Positions 35,193-44,118 of a stretch of DNA of 64,000 nt are shown here, in pieces. A program made the position numbers and the translations under genes. This stretch comes from G963665405 sp963665405. GTDB taxonomy: Bacteria > Chloroflexota > Dehalococcoidia > Lucifugimonadales > G963665405. The notes beneath the pieces are model-generated. The model was given only the letters and a program-made list of their open reading frames with translations, did not search any database and was not told the origin of the DNA. Location: contig OY762261.2 of the NCBI GenBank assembly GCA_963665405.2, positions 1,322,892 through 1,386,891 of the forward strand, in the 5' to 3' direction. Every line of letters starts with the position of its first letter. Position 1 is the first letter of the stretch.

Positions 35193-36953
35193 TCAGTCGT
35201 CTAGGAGGCTGCGCTCTCGGGCTACACGAACGGCCTCGGTGCGAGTCCTCGTGCCGAGCTTCTTGAAGACGTTATCGATGTGGAACTTGATCGTGTTCAC
35301 GCTTACCCCCAGGTCATGAGCCATCTCCTTGTTCCGAGCGCCGTGGGCCAGGAGCAGGAGTACCTGGCGCTCCCTTCCGGTGAGATGCGGGTATTCGCCG
35401 ATATCGAGCCGGGTCATGAGTTGCGCGGCGATGACCGGCTGGAGGAGCGAGCCGCCGTCGTGAACGCTGCGTATCGAGCGGACCAGGTCGTCCGGGCTGA
35501 CGTCCTTCAGGAGATAGGCGCGAGCGCCGGCTCGAAGGCCCTCGAGGACGTGCTCGTCGCCGGAGAACGCCGAGAGGAGGATCACCCGGGCGGTCGAGCC
35601 GAGCTCGTGCATCCGCCGGATCGTCGCCATCCCATCTAGCTTGGGCATCCGCACGTCCAGCAGCACGATGTCGGGCGCGAGCGCCAGGGCCATCTCGACC
35701 CCGCGCTCGCCGTTATCCGCCTCGCCGGCGACCGTGATGCCTTCAGATCGCTCCAGGATACCTCGGATACCGAATCTCAGGGCTTCGTGGTCGTCGACGA
35801 TGAGGACTCGGATCGTGCCGTCCGCTGCGGGACGGCGCCCGCCGCGCGCCGCCTCCAGTGCTTCAACCGGATCTGCGGCGGTCGCCGTCGTCTCGTACGG
35901 GACCTGTACCCTGATCTCGGTTCCTTGTCGTGGCGTGCTGCGGACCTCGATGGTACCCCCAGTGAGCCGTGCCCGCTCGCGCATGGCGATCAATCCGAAT
36001 CCACCCCCGGGCCGCGGAGCCCGGCGCAACGTGGACGGCGGGAATCCATCGCCATCGTCGGAAATCTCAAGGTGAAGAGCCGACGAGCCGAAAGAGAGTC
36101 GCACCAGCGCGTTCTCGGCGCGGGCGTGCCGGCCGATGTTGCAAAGCGCCTCCTGGACGACGCGCAGGGCGGTCTGCTCGTTGTGCCGATCGAAAGCCCT
36201 GGGCGCCTCGCCCGCTATCTCGACGGAGACGCGAACTCCATTCAAGCTGCTGCGGGCCACCTCATTACAGACGGCTTGCGTCAGGCTAAGCGACTCGAGC
36301 GCCAGCGGTTGCAGGTCCCATATGGAGCGCCTCGCCTCCTCCAGGACATCGCCCGTGAGGGCGCGCGCCGATTCGAGATGAGAAAGGGCCTGGGGCAGGC
36401 TGACCTGCATCAAATCCGACGCCACGCCCAGCTGGAGCGAGATACTGCTCAGAGACTGCGTTAGAGTGTCGTGAAGCTCCCTGGCGAGCCGGTCTCGTTC
36501 TTCGATCACAGCCAGCTCCCGTACCGCGGCTTCCGCCCGTCTGCGTTCGGTGACATCGACCATGAAGACCAGGACACTGCCCGCTTCTCCATTGGCCCCA
36601 GGAAGAGCCACGGCGGAGAGGAGCACGTCGATCACCTCTCCGTCCTTCTTGACCAGCTGGTACCCGACGTCGTTGGAGCTACCCAGTCGATCGAACTGGT
36701 CTTCCGAGGCCTCGAGAGCATAGCTCCGTGAGACCTCGGTCATGAAGGTCGATGGCCTGCGTCCCATTACCTCGCTATGGTCGTATCCGAGGACCTTCAG
36801 CCAGTGGCCGTTGACCTGGGCCAGCCTTCCGTCACGGTCGACGGCCTGCATCATCACGGGCGCCCCATCAGAGAGGACCCGGTACCGGTCCGGGGCTCCC
36901 GACAGGACCTCTGAATCTCGCGGGTCGGCCCGGCCCGCCGCGAATGCTGTCAT
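35193..36953 (-). CDS. PAS sensor histidine kinase fused to a NarL-type response regulator
   Basis: 586 residues from ATG 36953 (an upstream TTG frame to 37043 is not favoured). Order: one PAS domain (about 22-138), HisKA_3 with RELHDTLTQSL (His161), HATPase with NIGRHARAENA and GGGFGLIAMRERARL, receiver with phospho-Asp in IVLLDVRMPK (Asp433), LuxR helix-turn-helix (about 520-586, VNTIKFHIDNVFKKLGTRTR). The PAS domain closely resembles the third PAS of the larger fusion at 217-4011, and the order of the last four domains is identical, so the two are paralogues with different sensory inputs. Confidence 0.9.
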   Translation of the reverse strand: MTAFAAGRADPRDSEVLSGAPDRYRVLSDGAPVMMQAVDRDGRLAQVNGHWLKVLGYDHSEVMGRRPSTFMTEVSRSYALEASEDQFDRLGSSNDVGYQLVKKDGEVIDVLLSAVALPGANGEAGSVLVFMVDVTERRRAEAAVRELAVIEERDRLARELHDTLTQSLSSISLQLGVASDLMQVSLPQALSHLESARALTGDVLEEARRSIWDLQPLALESLSLTQAVCNEVARSSLNGVRVSVEIAGEAPRAFDRHNEQTALRVVQEALCNIGRHARAENALVRLSFGSSALHLEISDDGDGFPPSTLRRAPRPGGGFGLIAMRERARLTGGTIEVRSTPRQGTEIRVQVPYETTATAADPVEALEAARGGRRPAADGTIRVLIVDDHEALRFGIRGILERSEGITVAGEADNGERGVEMALALAPDIVLLDVRMPKLDGMATIRRMHELGSTARVILLSAFSGDEHVLEGLRAGARAYLLKDVSPDDLVRSIRSVHDGGSLLQPVIAAQLMTRLDIGEYPHLTGRERQVLLLLAHGARNKEMAHDLGVSVNTIKFHIDNVFKKLGTRTRTEAVRVARERSLLDD

Positions 36954-37317
36954 GCCCAATACCCAACTCCGCCTAAGAGCGTGGGGCGTCCGTACACGAC
37001 CACTTCGTGATGCCCGCAGCAACGAATCCGGAGAGCTGCCCAACCCTGCTCGGGTTGCAGAAGGGGAGGATACCCGATTTCGTAGAGTCTAAGGACCCCG
37101 GCTATCCCTTGTCAAACGTGCTCCAATAGACAAGAATGCCGGTTAATGTATAAACATCGCGTAACTATGGATGAACTCGTCTTGTGAAGAACAGCAAGTC
37201 CCGATACGGTGTTCGGTGAATCAACTTTCTCTAGCACACGGCTTGCTGGAGAGCGCGGCTGGCGTACGGAGAGTGTAGAATCCCGCCGTTCGTGGTGACA
37301 CTGTCGAACCACCCGCC

Positions 37318-38070
37318 CTACTGCGCGGTGATCCCCCCGTCCATGACAAGCTCGGCTCCCGTGATGTAGCTGGACTCGTCGGAGGCTAAGAAAAGCACCC
37401 CGTAGGCGATATCCTCCGACGTACCAATCCGGCCGATCGGCGTCCTCTCCTCCAGCTTCGCCCTCTCCACCGGGTCGTCCAAGAGCACTCGCGACTGGGG
37501 CGTCTCGATGAAGCCTGGATGGACCGAGTTGACCCGGATCCCCTCTTTTGCGTACTGGATTGCCGCGGCCTTGGAGAAGATTCGTATCGCCCCTTTGGAC
37601 GCGGCATATGCGGCTCCGACCGACGTGGCCACCAGACCGTAGATCGAGGAGATGTTGACGATCGATCCGCCTCCTGCCCTCCGCATCTCGGGAACGGCGT
37701 GTTTGGTGCCCAAGAAAGTGCCACGCGCGTTGACGGACATCGTCAAGTCCCAGTCCGACAGGCTCTCGCCTTCGATGTTCTCGAAGTAAGTGTCTCCTCC
37801 GGTGCCGGCGTTGTTGACCAGCACGTTCAGCTTGCCGAACCTGCTGACCGCCGCCTCGACCGCGCGCCGCCAGTCCGGCTCCTGGGCGACGTCCAGCCGG
37901 ACATAGAGCGCGTTCCGGCCGATCCCCCGCGCGACCGTTTCACCCATAGCGTCCTGAATGTCGCCGAGCACGACCTTGGCGCCCTCCTTCGCGAACAGCG
38001 TTGCTTCGACCGCCCCCATGCCGCTCGCGGCTCCCGAGATGATCGCGACCTTCCCGTCCAGTCTGCCCAT
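37318..38070 (-). CDS. SDR-family NAD(P)-dependent oxidoreductase
   Basis: 250 residues, classical short-chain dehydrogenase: glycine motif SGAASGMGA, adenine pocket LGDIQ and LDV, NNAGTGG, catalytic Ser in NISSIYG and Tyr-x3-Lys in YAASK, HPGFIETP, and the C-terminal SSYITGAELVMDGG. Asp in the LGDI motif favours NAD over NADP. FabG-like or secondary alcohol dehydrogenases are possible. It is a single gene; the 273 bases to the left hold nothing recognisable. Confidence 0.92.
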   Translation of the reverse strand: MGRLDGKVAIISGAASGMGAVEATLFAKEGAKVVLGDIQDAMGETVARGIGRNALYVRLDVAQEPDWRRAVEAAVSRFGKLNVLVNNAGTGGDTYFENIEGESLSDWDLTMSVNARGTFLGTKHAVPEMRRAGGGSIVNISSIYGLVATSVGAAYAASKGAIRIFSKAAAIQYAKEGIRVNSVHPGFIETPQSRVLLDDPVERAKLEERTPIGRIGTSEDIAYGVLFLASDESSYITGAELVMDGGITAQ

Positions 38071-39097
38071 GAACCGCCTCCTTCGAAAACGTGGGCGACC
38101 GGGTCCTGACGCCCTCCAGCGCTCGCTTGCCCGATCCTATCTGGCGACCTCGCAAACATCCAGGGTCTCCTGTCCTTAGGTGGTTCCCAAGCCGAGGTCG
38201 TAGGCGCCGGGACCGAAGAGCTTCAATGGTAGACTCGCCACTTTAGTTGCGGCACCAGAACGGCTGTGCTAATATGATGGCGTGCTACAGACTCTCTCCT
38301 CTTGGGCCACTCGGTCTCCTTCTCGACCGTCGCGGAATCCGTCTCGCACGCAGACAGGAAGAGGAGACCGAACAGGAGGAGGGACAGCCTGGGAGTGGTC
38401 ACCCAGCCGAGTCTAGCGCAGGCTTTGCTCACCCGCAACGGCACTCATGCGCCCCGATAATAAGGCACTGCGACGCTTCGCAGACGGCCTCGGGCCTGCG
38501 CCAGTCTAGGTTGAGTCGGGCACATAGGGAGCGAGCCGGGACCGTGGACGCCCGCCAGCCGCACTTGAGATGGCGCACCGCCAATCCCTTCATGGTCTTG
38601 GACTTCTAGTTCACGTGCTCTTCGCGAACGGCAGAGCAGACTATACTTGGAGGAGCGGCAAGCCTGAACTCAAACTGACGGGAGTATCACTAGTGCTTAT
38701 GCTTGCTATCAGCCCGCATGTCTGTACATGATAGAGTCGTGGTCCCATGATTGAGCCATCAGGAGCGCGGCGATTCGGGATTCATAACCTTCGGGTCAGA
38801 CAGGCGTTATATCAGTGCTCGGAGGTTCTTGTGGCTAAGAACTACAATCCCCGGCACGTTTGTAGCTAGACATTTCCCGAAAACATGTTAAACGATGTTC
38901 GGGCAAAGGTCCTAAACACAGGAGGACCACAGGTCGATGCTGCAGAGAGCCTTTGGGGCTATGCTCGAATATGATTGAACCGATGACACATGTTTGGTGC
39001 ATCTAAAGTACGTTGAACCAGGACTGGGGGCCGTCGTGTCGCCTCGTGGTACCCGAGGTACCCGGCCTGGAAGTCGCGTGAGGGGAGAATAACGCTG
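38071..39097. other. Kilobase without a convincing gene
   Basis: 1027 bases with lower coding signal than the rest of the window. The only recognisable piece is the lipoprotein-like fragment at 38223-38444. From about 38610 to 39060 the sequence is more AT-rich than its surroundings and carries no good ribosome sites or long frames. It looks like decayed or accessory DNA next to the caspase-like locus. Confidence 0.5.
38223..38444 (-). pseudogene. Lipoprotein signal-peptide fragment, possibly from a binding protein
   Basis: 73 codons whose middle reads RLSLLLFGLLFLSACETDSA followed by TVEKETEWPKR, that is, a good lipobox (LSAC) and the beginning of the VEK-type stalk seen in the family-5 binding proteins here. 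After about ten more residues the similarity stops. Most likely the 5' remnant of a binding-protein gene; a genuine tiny lipoprotein is the alternative. Confidence 0.35.
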
Positions 39098-39367
39098 GTG
39101 CCGACCAGGACTAACGACGAGGCCGTCCAGAACAAAGACGTGAGGGCGGTGCTTGGAGTGCTTCAGACCACCATCGCCGAACTCAAGCCCAAGGAGCGGA
39201 AGACGAAGGTCTACCACCTGGGCTTGGATTCGTATAGCTGGGAAGATATCGCGTCGGAGATCGAGGCGGGAACCGATTTTGGCTTCGCCTTCGTGGGCAT
39301 GATTATGGCAGCCGCGCGCCAGAGGGGTATCGGCGTGCGAGAGTACCTCAAAACGGCCAAAGGGTAA
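39098..39367 (+). CDS. Small protein A, homologous to the protein at 40062-40346
   Basis: 89 residues from GTG with GGGGAG about 10 nt upstream. The conserved half reads KVYHLGLDSYSWEDIASEIE, then TDFGFAFVGMIMAAARQRGI and VREYLKTAKG. It matches the small protein encoded at 40062-40346 position by position (VYH, SY.W, EI, T..G, AAA.R, V.EYL, KG). Predicted mostly helical; no known domain recognised. It faces the caspase-like gene tail to tail, separated by a run of 12 C (39401-39412). Confidence 0.65.
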   Translation: MPTRTNDEAVQNKDVRAVLGVLQTTIAELKPKERKTKVYHLGLDSYSWEDIASEIEAGTDFGFAFVGMIMAAARQRGIGVREYLKTAKG

Positions 39368-39414
39368 TCCTCTCCCACCTTAAGACGTCGCTCAGGTTCG
39401 CCCCCCCCCCCCGA

Positions 39415-40065
39415 TCAGCTCACCAACCGCACGGAGTCGTCGCCCAAGACGACGTGGCAGGATAGGTTGCGACGCATCTGTGCCGCTACCAGCGGGGATA
39501 TCAGGTCTTGAGGCTCGTTCTCCGATTGGTTGATGTACTGCCAGCGAAGAGATTCCGCCGCCTTCAGAGCCTCGGCCGCGGATTCCCCCCGTGCAAGGCC
39601 CGTGAACACCCTGAGGGCGCACACCTCGAAGCCGTCGGTATATGGGGGGATAGTATAAAAGCCGTATTTAACCTCGTAGCCGATATACGTCTTGCACCCG
39701 CGTCGTTCGACGCATGCCCTACCCAGCACGGCCGCAGTCGAGCACGCCAACGTGACCACGACTCTGCCGCGGGTGAGCTCGGCGTTGTGAACGCCTAGAA
39801 TCGGGACTAACTCGCCGTTCAGCTCGCCATACAGATCGCATTCGCATCCATGGTCAAACCCGAGGATGACAAGAGGGTTCAGAGTAAGCACCGCTGCTCT
39901 AAAGTTCTCGGGCGTGGCATCGGCTCCAGAGTAGTCGTGGACCTCGAAACCAGCATTGTGGAACGACGTGATCACTTTGGCGCCGAGCTCGTGGGTCCAC
40001 TCTGTTGCTGGATCGAACCGGTTGCGGAATACGAGCACGGCGCTGTTGTTGGGTGGGGGGCTCAC
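39415..40065 (-). CDS. Caspase-like (clan CD) cysteine-peptidase-like protein
   Basis: 216 residues. Two hydrophobic strands end in the residues expected for the clan CD dyad: LVILGFDHG (His72-Gly73) and RVVVTLACST (Cys108), about 35 residues apart, followed by LGRACVERRGCKTYIGYE, as in C25/CHAT/caspase-fold proteins. The N-terminus (SAVLVFRNRFDPATEWTHEL) fits the first strand and helix of the fold. No signal peptide. The stop of the small-protein-B gene overlaps the start by 4 nt (ATGA), so B and the peptidase are co-translated. Catalysis is inferred from motif spacing only. Confidence 0.6.
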   Translation of the reverse strand: MSPPPNNSAVLVFRNRFDPATEWTHELGAKVITSFHNAGFEVHDYSGADATPENFRAAVLTLNPLVILGFDHGCECDLYGELNGELVPILGVHNAELTRGRVVVTLACSTAAVLGRACVERRGCKTYIGYEVKYGFYTIPPYTDGFEVCALRVFTGLARGESAAEALKAAESLRWQYINQSENEPQDLISPLVAAQMRRNLSCHVVLGDDSVRLVS

Positions 40066-40346
40066 GCGCCCTTTCCGACTCGAAGATACTCGTCGACGGA
40101 CACATCCCTCGCCGCGGCGGCGGCGACGATGGTCCGCACGTAGCGCTTCCCGACCTCCGTGCGATTCTGGATCTCCTCCAGCAATTCATCCCATGTGTAC
40201 GACTCCCACAACTCGTGATACACCTTTTCGGGTTTCGCATCAAGAGTACGGAGTGCCGCTGCCTTTGATAGAAGGCGGATCACACTAGGCGCAGCTTGCT
40301 CAACTGCGTCGTCATCCGGAGGGTCGTGAGGGCTACACGTGGCCAT
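40062..40346 (-). CDS. Small protein B, partner of the caspase-like gene
   Basis: 94 residues; ATG 40346 has GGAGG 8 nt upstream. After a variable N-terminus it has EKVYHELWESYTWDELLEEI, then TEVGKRYVRTIVAAAAARDV and VDEYLRVGKGA, clearly homologous to small protein A at 39098. It overlaps the caspase-like gene by 4 nt. A role as adaptor, inhibitor or sensor for the peptidase is an inference from gene order. Confidence 0.7.
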   Translation of the reverse strand: MATCSPHDPPDDDAVEQAAPSVIRLLSKAAALRTLDAKPEKVYHELWESYTWDELLEEIQNRTEVGKRYVRTIVAAAAARDVSVDEYLRVGKGA

Positions 40347-40702
40347 CGATCATACCTCCGTGGAGAGTGGGTGGTTGTTGCGAATCCAACTCGGGGGACC
40401 CGGGACTTGTGGTCTCCAGCCGCAGCGGTGTTGGTCCCCGATGATATGTACGCTGGGCCCCCGTGTCAAGTTACGATTCCGCTGACCTAGCCCGGTGCAG
40501 ATGAACTGATGGCTGATCCCAGTCTCCGGGTGATAGCCGGGTGCCCTTCTGCCGATATCTCTGGCTTGGGGCATCGACGACTCGCTAGGGATTGCTGGTG
40601 CAGCCAGGTCGGGTTGAATGTTAGCAGTCGATGTCAACCGTGCGAATGAGCGTCGGACATACGTGGAAACCCATACCGCCGGACAGCACTGATGTCAAGA
40701 AC

Positions 40703-40812
40703 GCACAGAATATTGAGGGCGGGGCCGAAGCTATTTCGAGCGGTCGGCGCCGCTACAGCACAGAATATTGAGGGCGGGGCCGAAGCTATTTCGAGCGGTC
40801 GGCGCCGCTACA
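40703..40812. repeat. Perfect 55-bp tandem duplication
   Basis: Two adjacent identical 55-bp copies, 40703-40757 and 40758-40812, beginning GCACAGAATATTGAGGGC. Non-coding. One of four exact two-copy tandem duplications in the window. Confidence 0.95.
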
Positions 40813-40838
40813 GCAGCCCGGTTGCTGTCAGAGTTGCT

Positions 40839-40890
40839 GTCAAACTAGAACTTTGCGCCCAGGCCGTGCTGCAGCCTGCCCTAGTTTGAC
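40839..40890 (-). terminator. Inverted repeat directly after tRNA-Pro
   Basis: On the minus strand the tRNA CCA end is followed at once by GTCAAACTAG, a 32-nt spacer and CTAGTTTGAC. It can form a 10-bp stem but has a long loop and no U-tract, so it may be a processing or termination structure, or one end of a mobile element. Confidence 0.35.
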
Positions 40891-40967
40891 TGGTCGGGGT
40901 GGTCGGACTCGAACCGACGACCCCCTGCACCCCATGCAGGTGCGCTACCAAGCTGCGCCACACCCCG
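40891..40967 (-). tRNA. tRNA-Pro (anticodon GGG), CCA encoded
   Basis: A 77-nt gene: acceptor CGGGGTG/CACCCCG, D arm with GCGC stems, anticodon stem CCTGC/GCAGG with loop ATGGGGT, T arm GTCGG-TTCGAGT-CCGAC, discriminator A, then CCA encoded. It reads CCC/CCU. Confidence 0.95.
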
Positions 40968-40976
40968 ACTGGCTGT

Positions 40977-41006
40977 AGGATAGCACGGCGTCCGGACCCG
41001 CTTCAA
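40977..41006 (-). promoter_or_regulatory. Promoter of tRNA-Pro
   Basis: Minus-strand TTGAAG (41006-41001), 18-bp spacer, TATCCT (40982-40977), ending about 9 nt before the tRNA. Confidence 0.5.
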
Positions 41007-41046
41007 TACGGCTCGGCGGATCGCCTGCACGCTCGGGGCCAGCCGT

Positions 41047-43365
41047 TCACGGGTTGTGGGAAACGGCCTCTGCCGCCGCCCGGTCCTGTCCCGCCAGGAT
41101 CTCGCCGAGCACCAGCCGGGCGACGGCCTTGTCCAGCGGCTGGTTGTTGTTGCCGCACTTGGGCGACTGGATGCAGCTTGGACAGCCGGAGAGACATGGA
41201 CAGGCCGAGATCACCTCCAGCGTCGCCCGCCAGAGCTCGTCGATCACGTCGTAGCCTCGCTCGGCGATGCCGACCCCGCCTGGGTGGCCGTCGTGGATGA
41301 AGACCTGCGGCCTCCCCGTGTCGGGGTGCAGCGGGGTCGAGATGCCTCCGATGTCGTTGCGGTCGCACAGCGCGAAGATCGGCAGGACGCCGATGGCGGC
41401 GTGCTCCGTTGCATGGAGGCCACCGGCCAAGTCCGCTCCGTCGTCCCGGATTCGGCCCAGGGTGTCGGGCGGGACGTCGAACCACAGGGAGACGGTGTTG
41501 AAGCTGCGTGGGGGCAGGCTCACGTACTCGTCCCCCAGCGGCTCGCTGGTGAAGTGGGCCCGTTTCGTGAAGCCCACCACTGTCGTGGTCACTGCCACCT
41601 CTCCCAGGTAGGCCATCGTTCCCGCCACGCGCTTCTGTTTGAATGTCCTGAGGACCCTCGTCTCCGTGTAGTCTCGGACCTCAGTGTAGTAAGGAACGTC
41701 CGTCTTCGCGGCGTAGGCCGTCTTGGACTCCAGGTCGAGCCGACTGATCAGGAACGGCTGCCCCTGATGGAGGTAGACCGCTCCTGGATGAAGCTGCAGG
41801 AAGGCCGAGTCCTCGTCGACCGTCTCCAGGACCACGCCGCTGTCCTCCTCCACCAGGGTGTAGGACGTCGCCGAGGTCGATCGGATGTTCACGTCCTGCG
41901 CCGGATAGGTTACCTGTGGGTCGAGATGCCAACGCCCGGCGCGCGAGTGCAGGAACCCTTCCTCCTCCAGCTCATCCGCCTCGATCGATATGTCCGTGTC
42001 GAACAGGTCGGCATCGTCCGGGTCGAGAGGCGACTCGTAGGCGGCGCAGAGCAGCTGCGGCTTGAGCACGTACGGGTTCGTCGGCGATATCCGCGCGCTC
42101 TCGTGGGGCTTGCCGAAGAACGCCTCGGGGTGGAGCATCAGGTACTGGTCCAGCGGGTTGTCCAGCGCGAGAAGCATGGTCAGCGCCCTCTGGCCTCTTC
42201 TGCCGCTGCGCCCCGCCTGCTGCCACGAGCTGGCGATGCTTCCCGGGTATCCGGTGAGTACGGTCGCCTCAAGGTCCCCGATGTCGATCCCAAGCTCCAT
42301 CGCGTTGGTCGTCGACAGGCCCAGGAGCCGCCCGTCCGCCAGGTCTCGCTCGATCCGGCGGCGGTCCTCGGGCAGGTAGCTAGCCCGATACGGCGAGATC
42401 CTGTCCGCAGCGGTCGGGTCGGACTCCATGAGCTTGTCGCGGGTGTAAACGTAGAGCAGCTCGGCCGCCCGACGGCTTCGGACGAAGGCCAGCGTACGGA
42501 CACGACGGCGGATCAGCTCGGCGAATATGGCCGAAGCCTCGCTGTTGGTGCTGCGGCGGCTGCCGTTGGCCAGGTCGATCATCGGCGGGTTCCAGAACAC
42601 GAAATCCTTGCCGCCGAAAGGGGAGCCGTCGTCCTGGATCACCGTGAACGGTAGACCGGTCAACGACTCGGCGTGCTCCCCAGGATTGGCCGTCGTCGCC
42701 GAACACAGGATGAACTGGGGCTCGTTGCCGAACCGCCTACACAGCCTGCGCAGGCGTCTGATGACGTTGGCGACGTGCGACCCGAATACGCCTCGGTAGA
42801 TGTGCGCCTCGTCGATCACCACGTAACGCAGCCCGCGCAGGACGTGATACCAGGTCCTGTGGTTTGGCAGGATTCCGACGTGCAGCATGTCCGGATTAGT
42901 CAGGACCAGCCGTGAGCTGCGTCGCACATCGGCTCTGTCCTCGGACGGCGTGTCTCCGTCGAAAACGCCGAAGCGAAGCCGCGCCGACTCGGGGATGAGC
43001 TTTTCGAAGCTCCTGGCCTGGTCTCGCGCCAGCGCCTTTGCCGGGAACAGGTACATGGCGTAGGCGGCCCGGTCCTCGAGCAGCGCCTCCAGGACCGGGA
43101 GGTGGTAGCAGAGGCTCTTGCCGCTTGCCGCCGGGGTCGAGACTATGATGTTCTCTCCACGCCCCAGCGCGTTGATCGCCTCGGCCTGGTGGCTGTACAG
43201 ATCTGAGATACCCGCCGACCTGAGGGCCGCCTCGAGTGCCGGGTTCAGCGGCCTGTCGAGCCGTCCATACGCGGGACTCCTGGGAGGGATGTCCTCCAGG
43301 TGGGCGATCTGGTCCTTGTACGATCGGAGCCCTCGCAGATGGCTCAGAAACCCTGTTACGTCCAT
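41047..43365 (-). CDS. DEAD/DEAH-box helicase with C-terminal zinc cluster (MrfA/YprA type)
   Basis: 772 residues. Helicase motifs: I in STPAASGKSLCYHLPV, II in VVIDEAHIYRG, III near ILCSATTANP and VI in QQAGRSGRRGQRAL. The C-terminal DUF1998-type region carries four cysteines in ACPCLSGCPSCIQSPKCGNN, the metal site of MrfA. MrfA is a 3'-5' DNA helicase that, in Bacillus, repairs mitomycin crosslinks; the length and order agree. It lies 256 bp after the DUF503 gene. Confidence 0.93.
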   Translation of the reverse strand: MDVTGFLSHLRGLRSYKDQIAHLEDIPPRSPAYGRLDRPLNPALEAALRSAGISDLYSHQAEAINALGRGENIIVSTPAASGKSLCYHLPVLEALLEDRAAYAMYLFPAKALARDQARSFEKLIPESARLRFGVFDGDTPSEDRADVRRSSRLVLTNPDMLHVGILPNHRTWYHVLRGLRYVVIDEAHIYRGVFGSHVANVIRRLRRLCRRFGNEPQFILCSATTANPGEHAESLTGLPFTVIQDDGSPFGGKDFVFWNPPMIDLANGSRRSTNSEASAIFAELIRRRVRTLAFVRSRRAAELLYVYTRDKLMESDPTAADRISPYRASYLPEDRRRIERDLADGRLLGLSTTNAMELGIDIGDLEATVLTGYPGSIASSWQQAGRSGRRGQRALTMLLALDNPLDQYLMLHPEAFFGKPHESARISPTNPYVLKPQLLCAAYESPLDPDDADLFDTDISIEADELEEEGFLHSRAGRWHLDPQVTYPAQDVNIRSTSATSYTLVEEDSGVVLETVDEDSAFLQLHPGAVYLHQGQPFLISRLDLESKTAYAAKTDVPYYTEVRDYTETRVLRTFKQKRVAGTMAYLGEVAVTTTVVGFTKRAHFTSEPLGDEYVSLPPRSFNTVSLWFDVPPDTLGRIRDDGADLAGGLHATEHAAIGVLPIFALCDRNDIGGISTPLHPDTGRPQVFIHDGHPGGVGIAERGYDVIDELWRATLEVISACPCLSGCPSCIQSPKCGNNNQPLDKAVARLVLGEILAGQDRAAAEAVSHNP

Positions 43366-43514
43366 TCGCCTCTCTTGAACGACCGCGGTGTCCTGGACAG
43401 GCGCGCCAGGACCTCGGGAGACTGGTGCTTGGCCGCGTAAATAACTCGCCGTTCACGCCCGCCCACTCTTGGCGCGTGGAACACCGGTATCTGCACTGCA
43501 CCTTCGGCGGTTCC

Positions 43515-43560
43515 AAAGGGGCACAGCCCCCTTCGCGGGGGTTCGGGAGTGTCCCCCGAG
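43515..43560. repeat. Cluster of GC-rich hairpins in the gap between DUF503 and helicase genes
   Basis: Successive short stems: AAGGGG-CACAG-CCCCCTT, CCCC-CTTCGC-GGGG and CGGG...CCCCCG. They look like a repetitive intergenic element and may also end the DUF503 transcript (minus strand). No gene lies in 43366-43621. Confidence 0.4.
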
Positions 43561-43621
43561 CCAAACCCCCACGGGCGGGCGGGTGGGACAGAATACGTTC
43601 GAGTATCTCTGCACCTAAGCA

Positions 43622-43915
43622 TTAGAACCCTGAGATCGTCTCCTGCTCCTGCCCCACCACCTCGATGTCGTCCCTGGTGCTCTCGATGTAGTCCAGCACG
43701 TTGCTCAGCACCTCGTCCACGTGGCGGGAGCTGTTGCCCGCGCAGACGACGCCCAGCGTCGCCAGCTGCCACACGTCGTTGTTGTCCACCTCGGCGATGG
43801 AGACGTTGAACTTGGCCCTCACCCGGGAGCAGAGAGATTTGACGACCCGGCGCTTGCCCTTGAGACTCTGATTCTCGGGGAGGCGAAGCGTGATCTTGCA
43901 GACGCCGACGTTCAT
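43622..43915 (-). CDS. DUF503 family protein (YlxP-like)
   Basis: 97 residues from ATG 43915, chosen for GGGGAGG 5 nt upstream. It starts MNVGVCKITLRLPENQSLKG and continues KRRVVKSLCSRVRAKFNVSI and AEVDNNDVWQLATLGVVCAG, all typical of DUF503, a small ferredoxin-like-fold family found near ribosome maturation genes in other bacteria. Role unknown; possibly RNA-related. Confidence 0.88.
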   Translation of the reverse strand: MNVGVCKITLRLPENQSLKGKRRVVKSLCSRVRAKFNVSIAEVDNNDVWQLATLGVVCAGNSSRHVDEVLSNVLDYIESTRDDIEVVGQEQETISGF

Positions 43916-44118
43916 CCGGACCTCCCCGCGGCTGTTCAAATGCGAACGCATGTGCATTATAGCACCGGCGCCGGCCAGGGCCGCCGATCGACTGGTCCGG
44001 CGGGCCCTTGACACCCCTGTTGGGCGCCACTAGCCTTGAACGGGGGTGAATGGGGGAACGGACGTGGTCCGGCCAGGCCTGCCCCTTGAATCAGACCGGA
44101 GAGGAGAAGTCCCTGCCG

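Larger units (their letters stand above)
40347..40890. other. Gene-free stretch with a 55-bp tandem duplication
   Basis: 544 bases without a gene between small protein B and tRNA-Pro. It contains the perfect 55-bp duplication (40703-40812) and, just before the tRNA, a 10-bp inverted repeat (GTCAAACTAG at 40839-40848, CTAGTTTGAC at 40881-40890). Confidence 0.5.

Noticed and set aside
37112..37312. 66-codon minus-strand ORF upstream of the SDR gene
   Set aside because: No ribosome site, no motifs, poor codon pattern.
38247..38609. 120-codon plus-strand ORF in the gene-poor stretch
   Set aside because: Low-complexity Arg/Ala/Pro composition and no ribosome site; the lipobox-containing frame on the other strand is the better signal.
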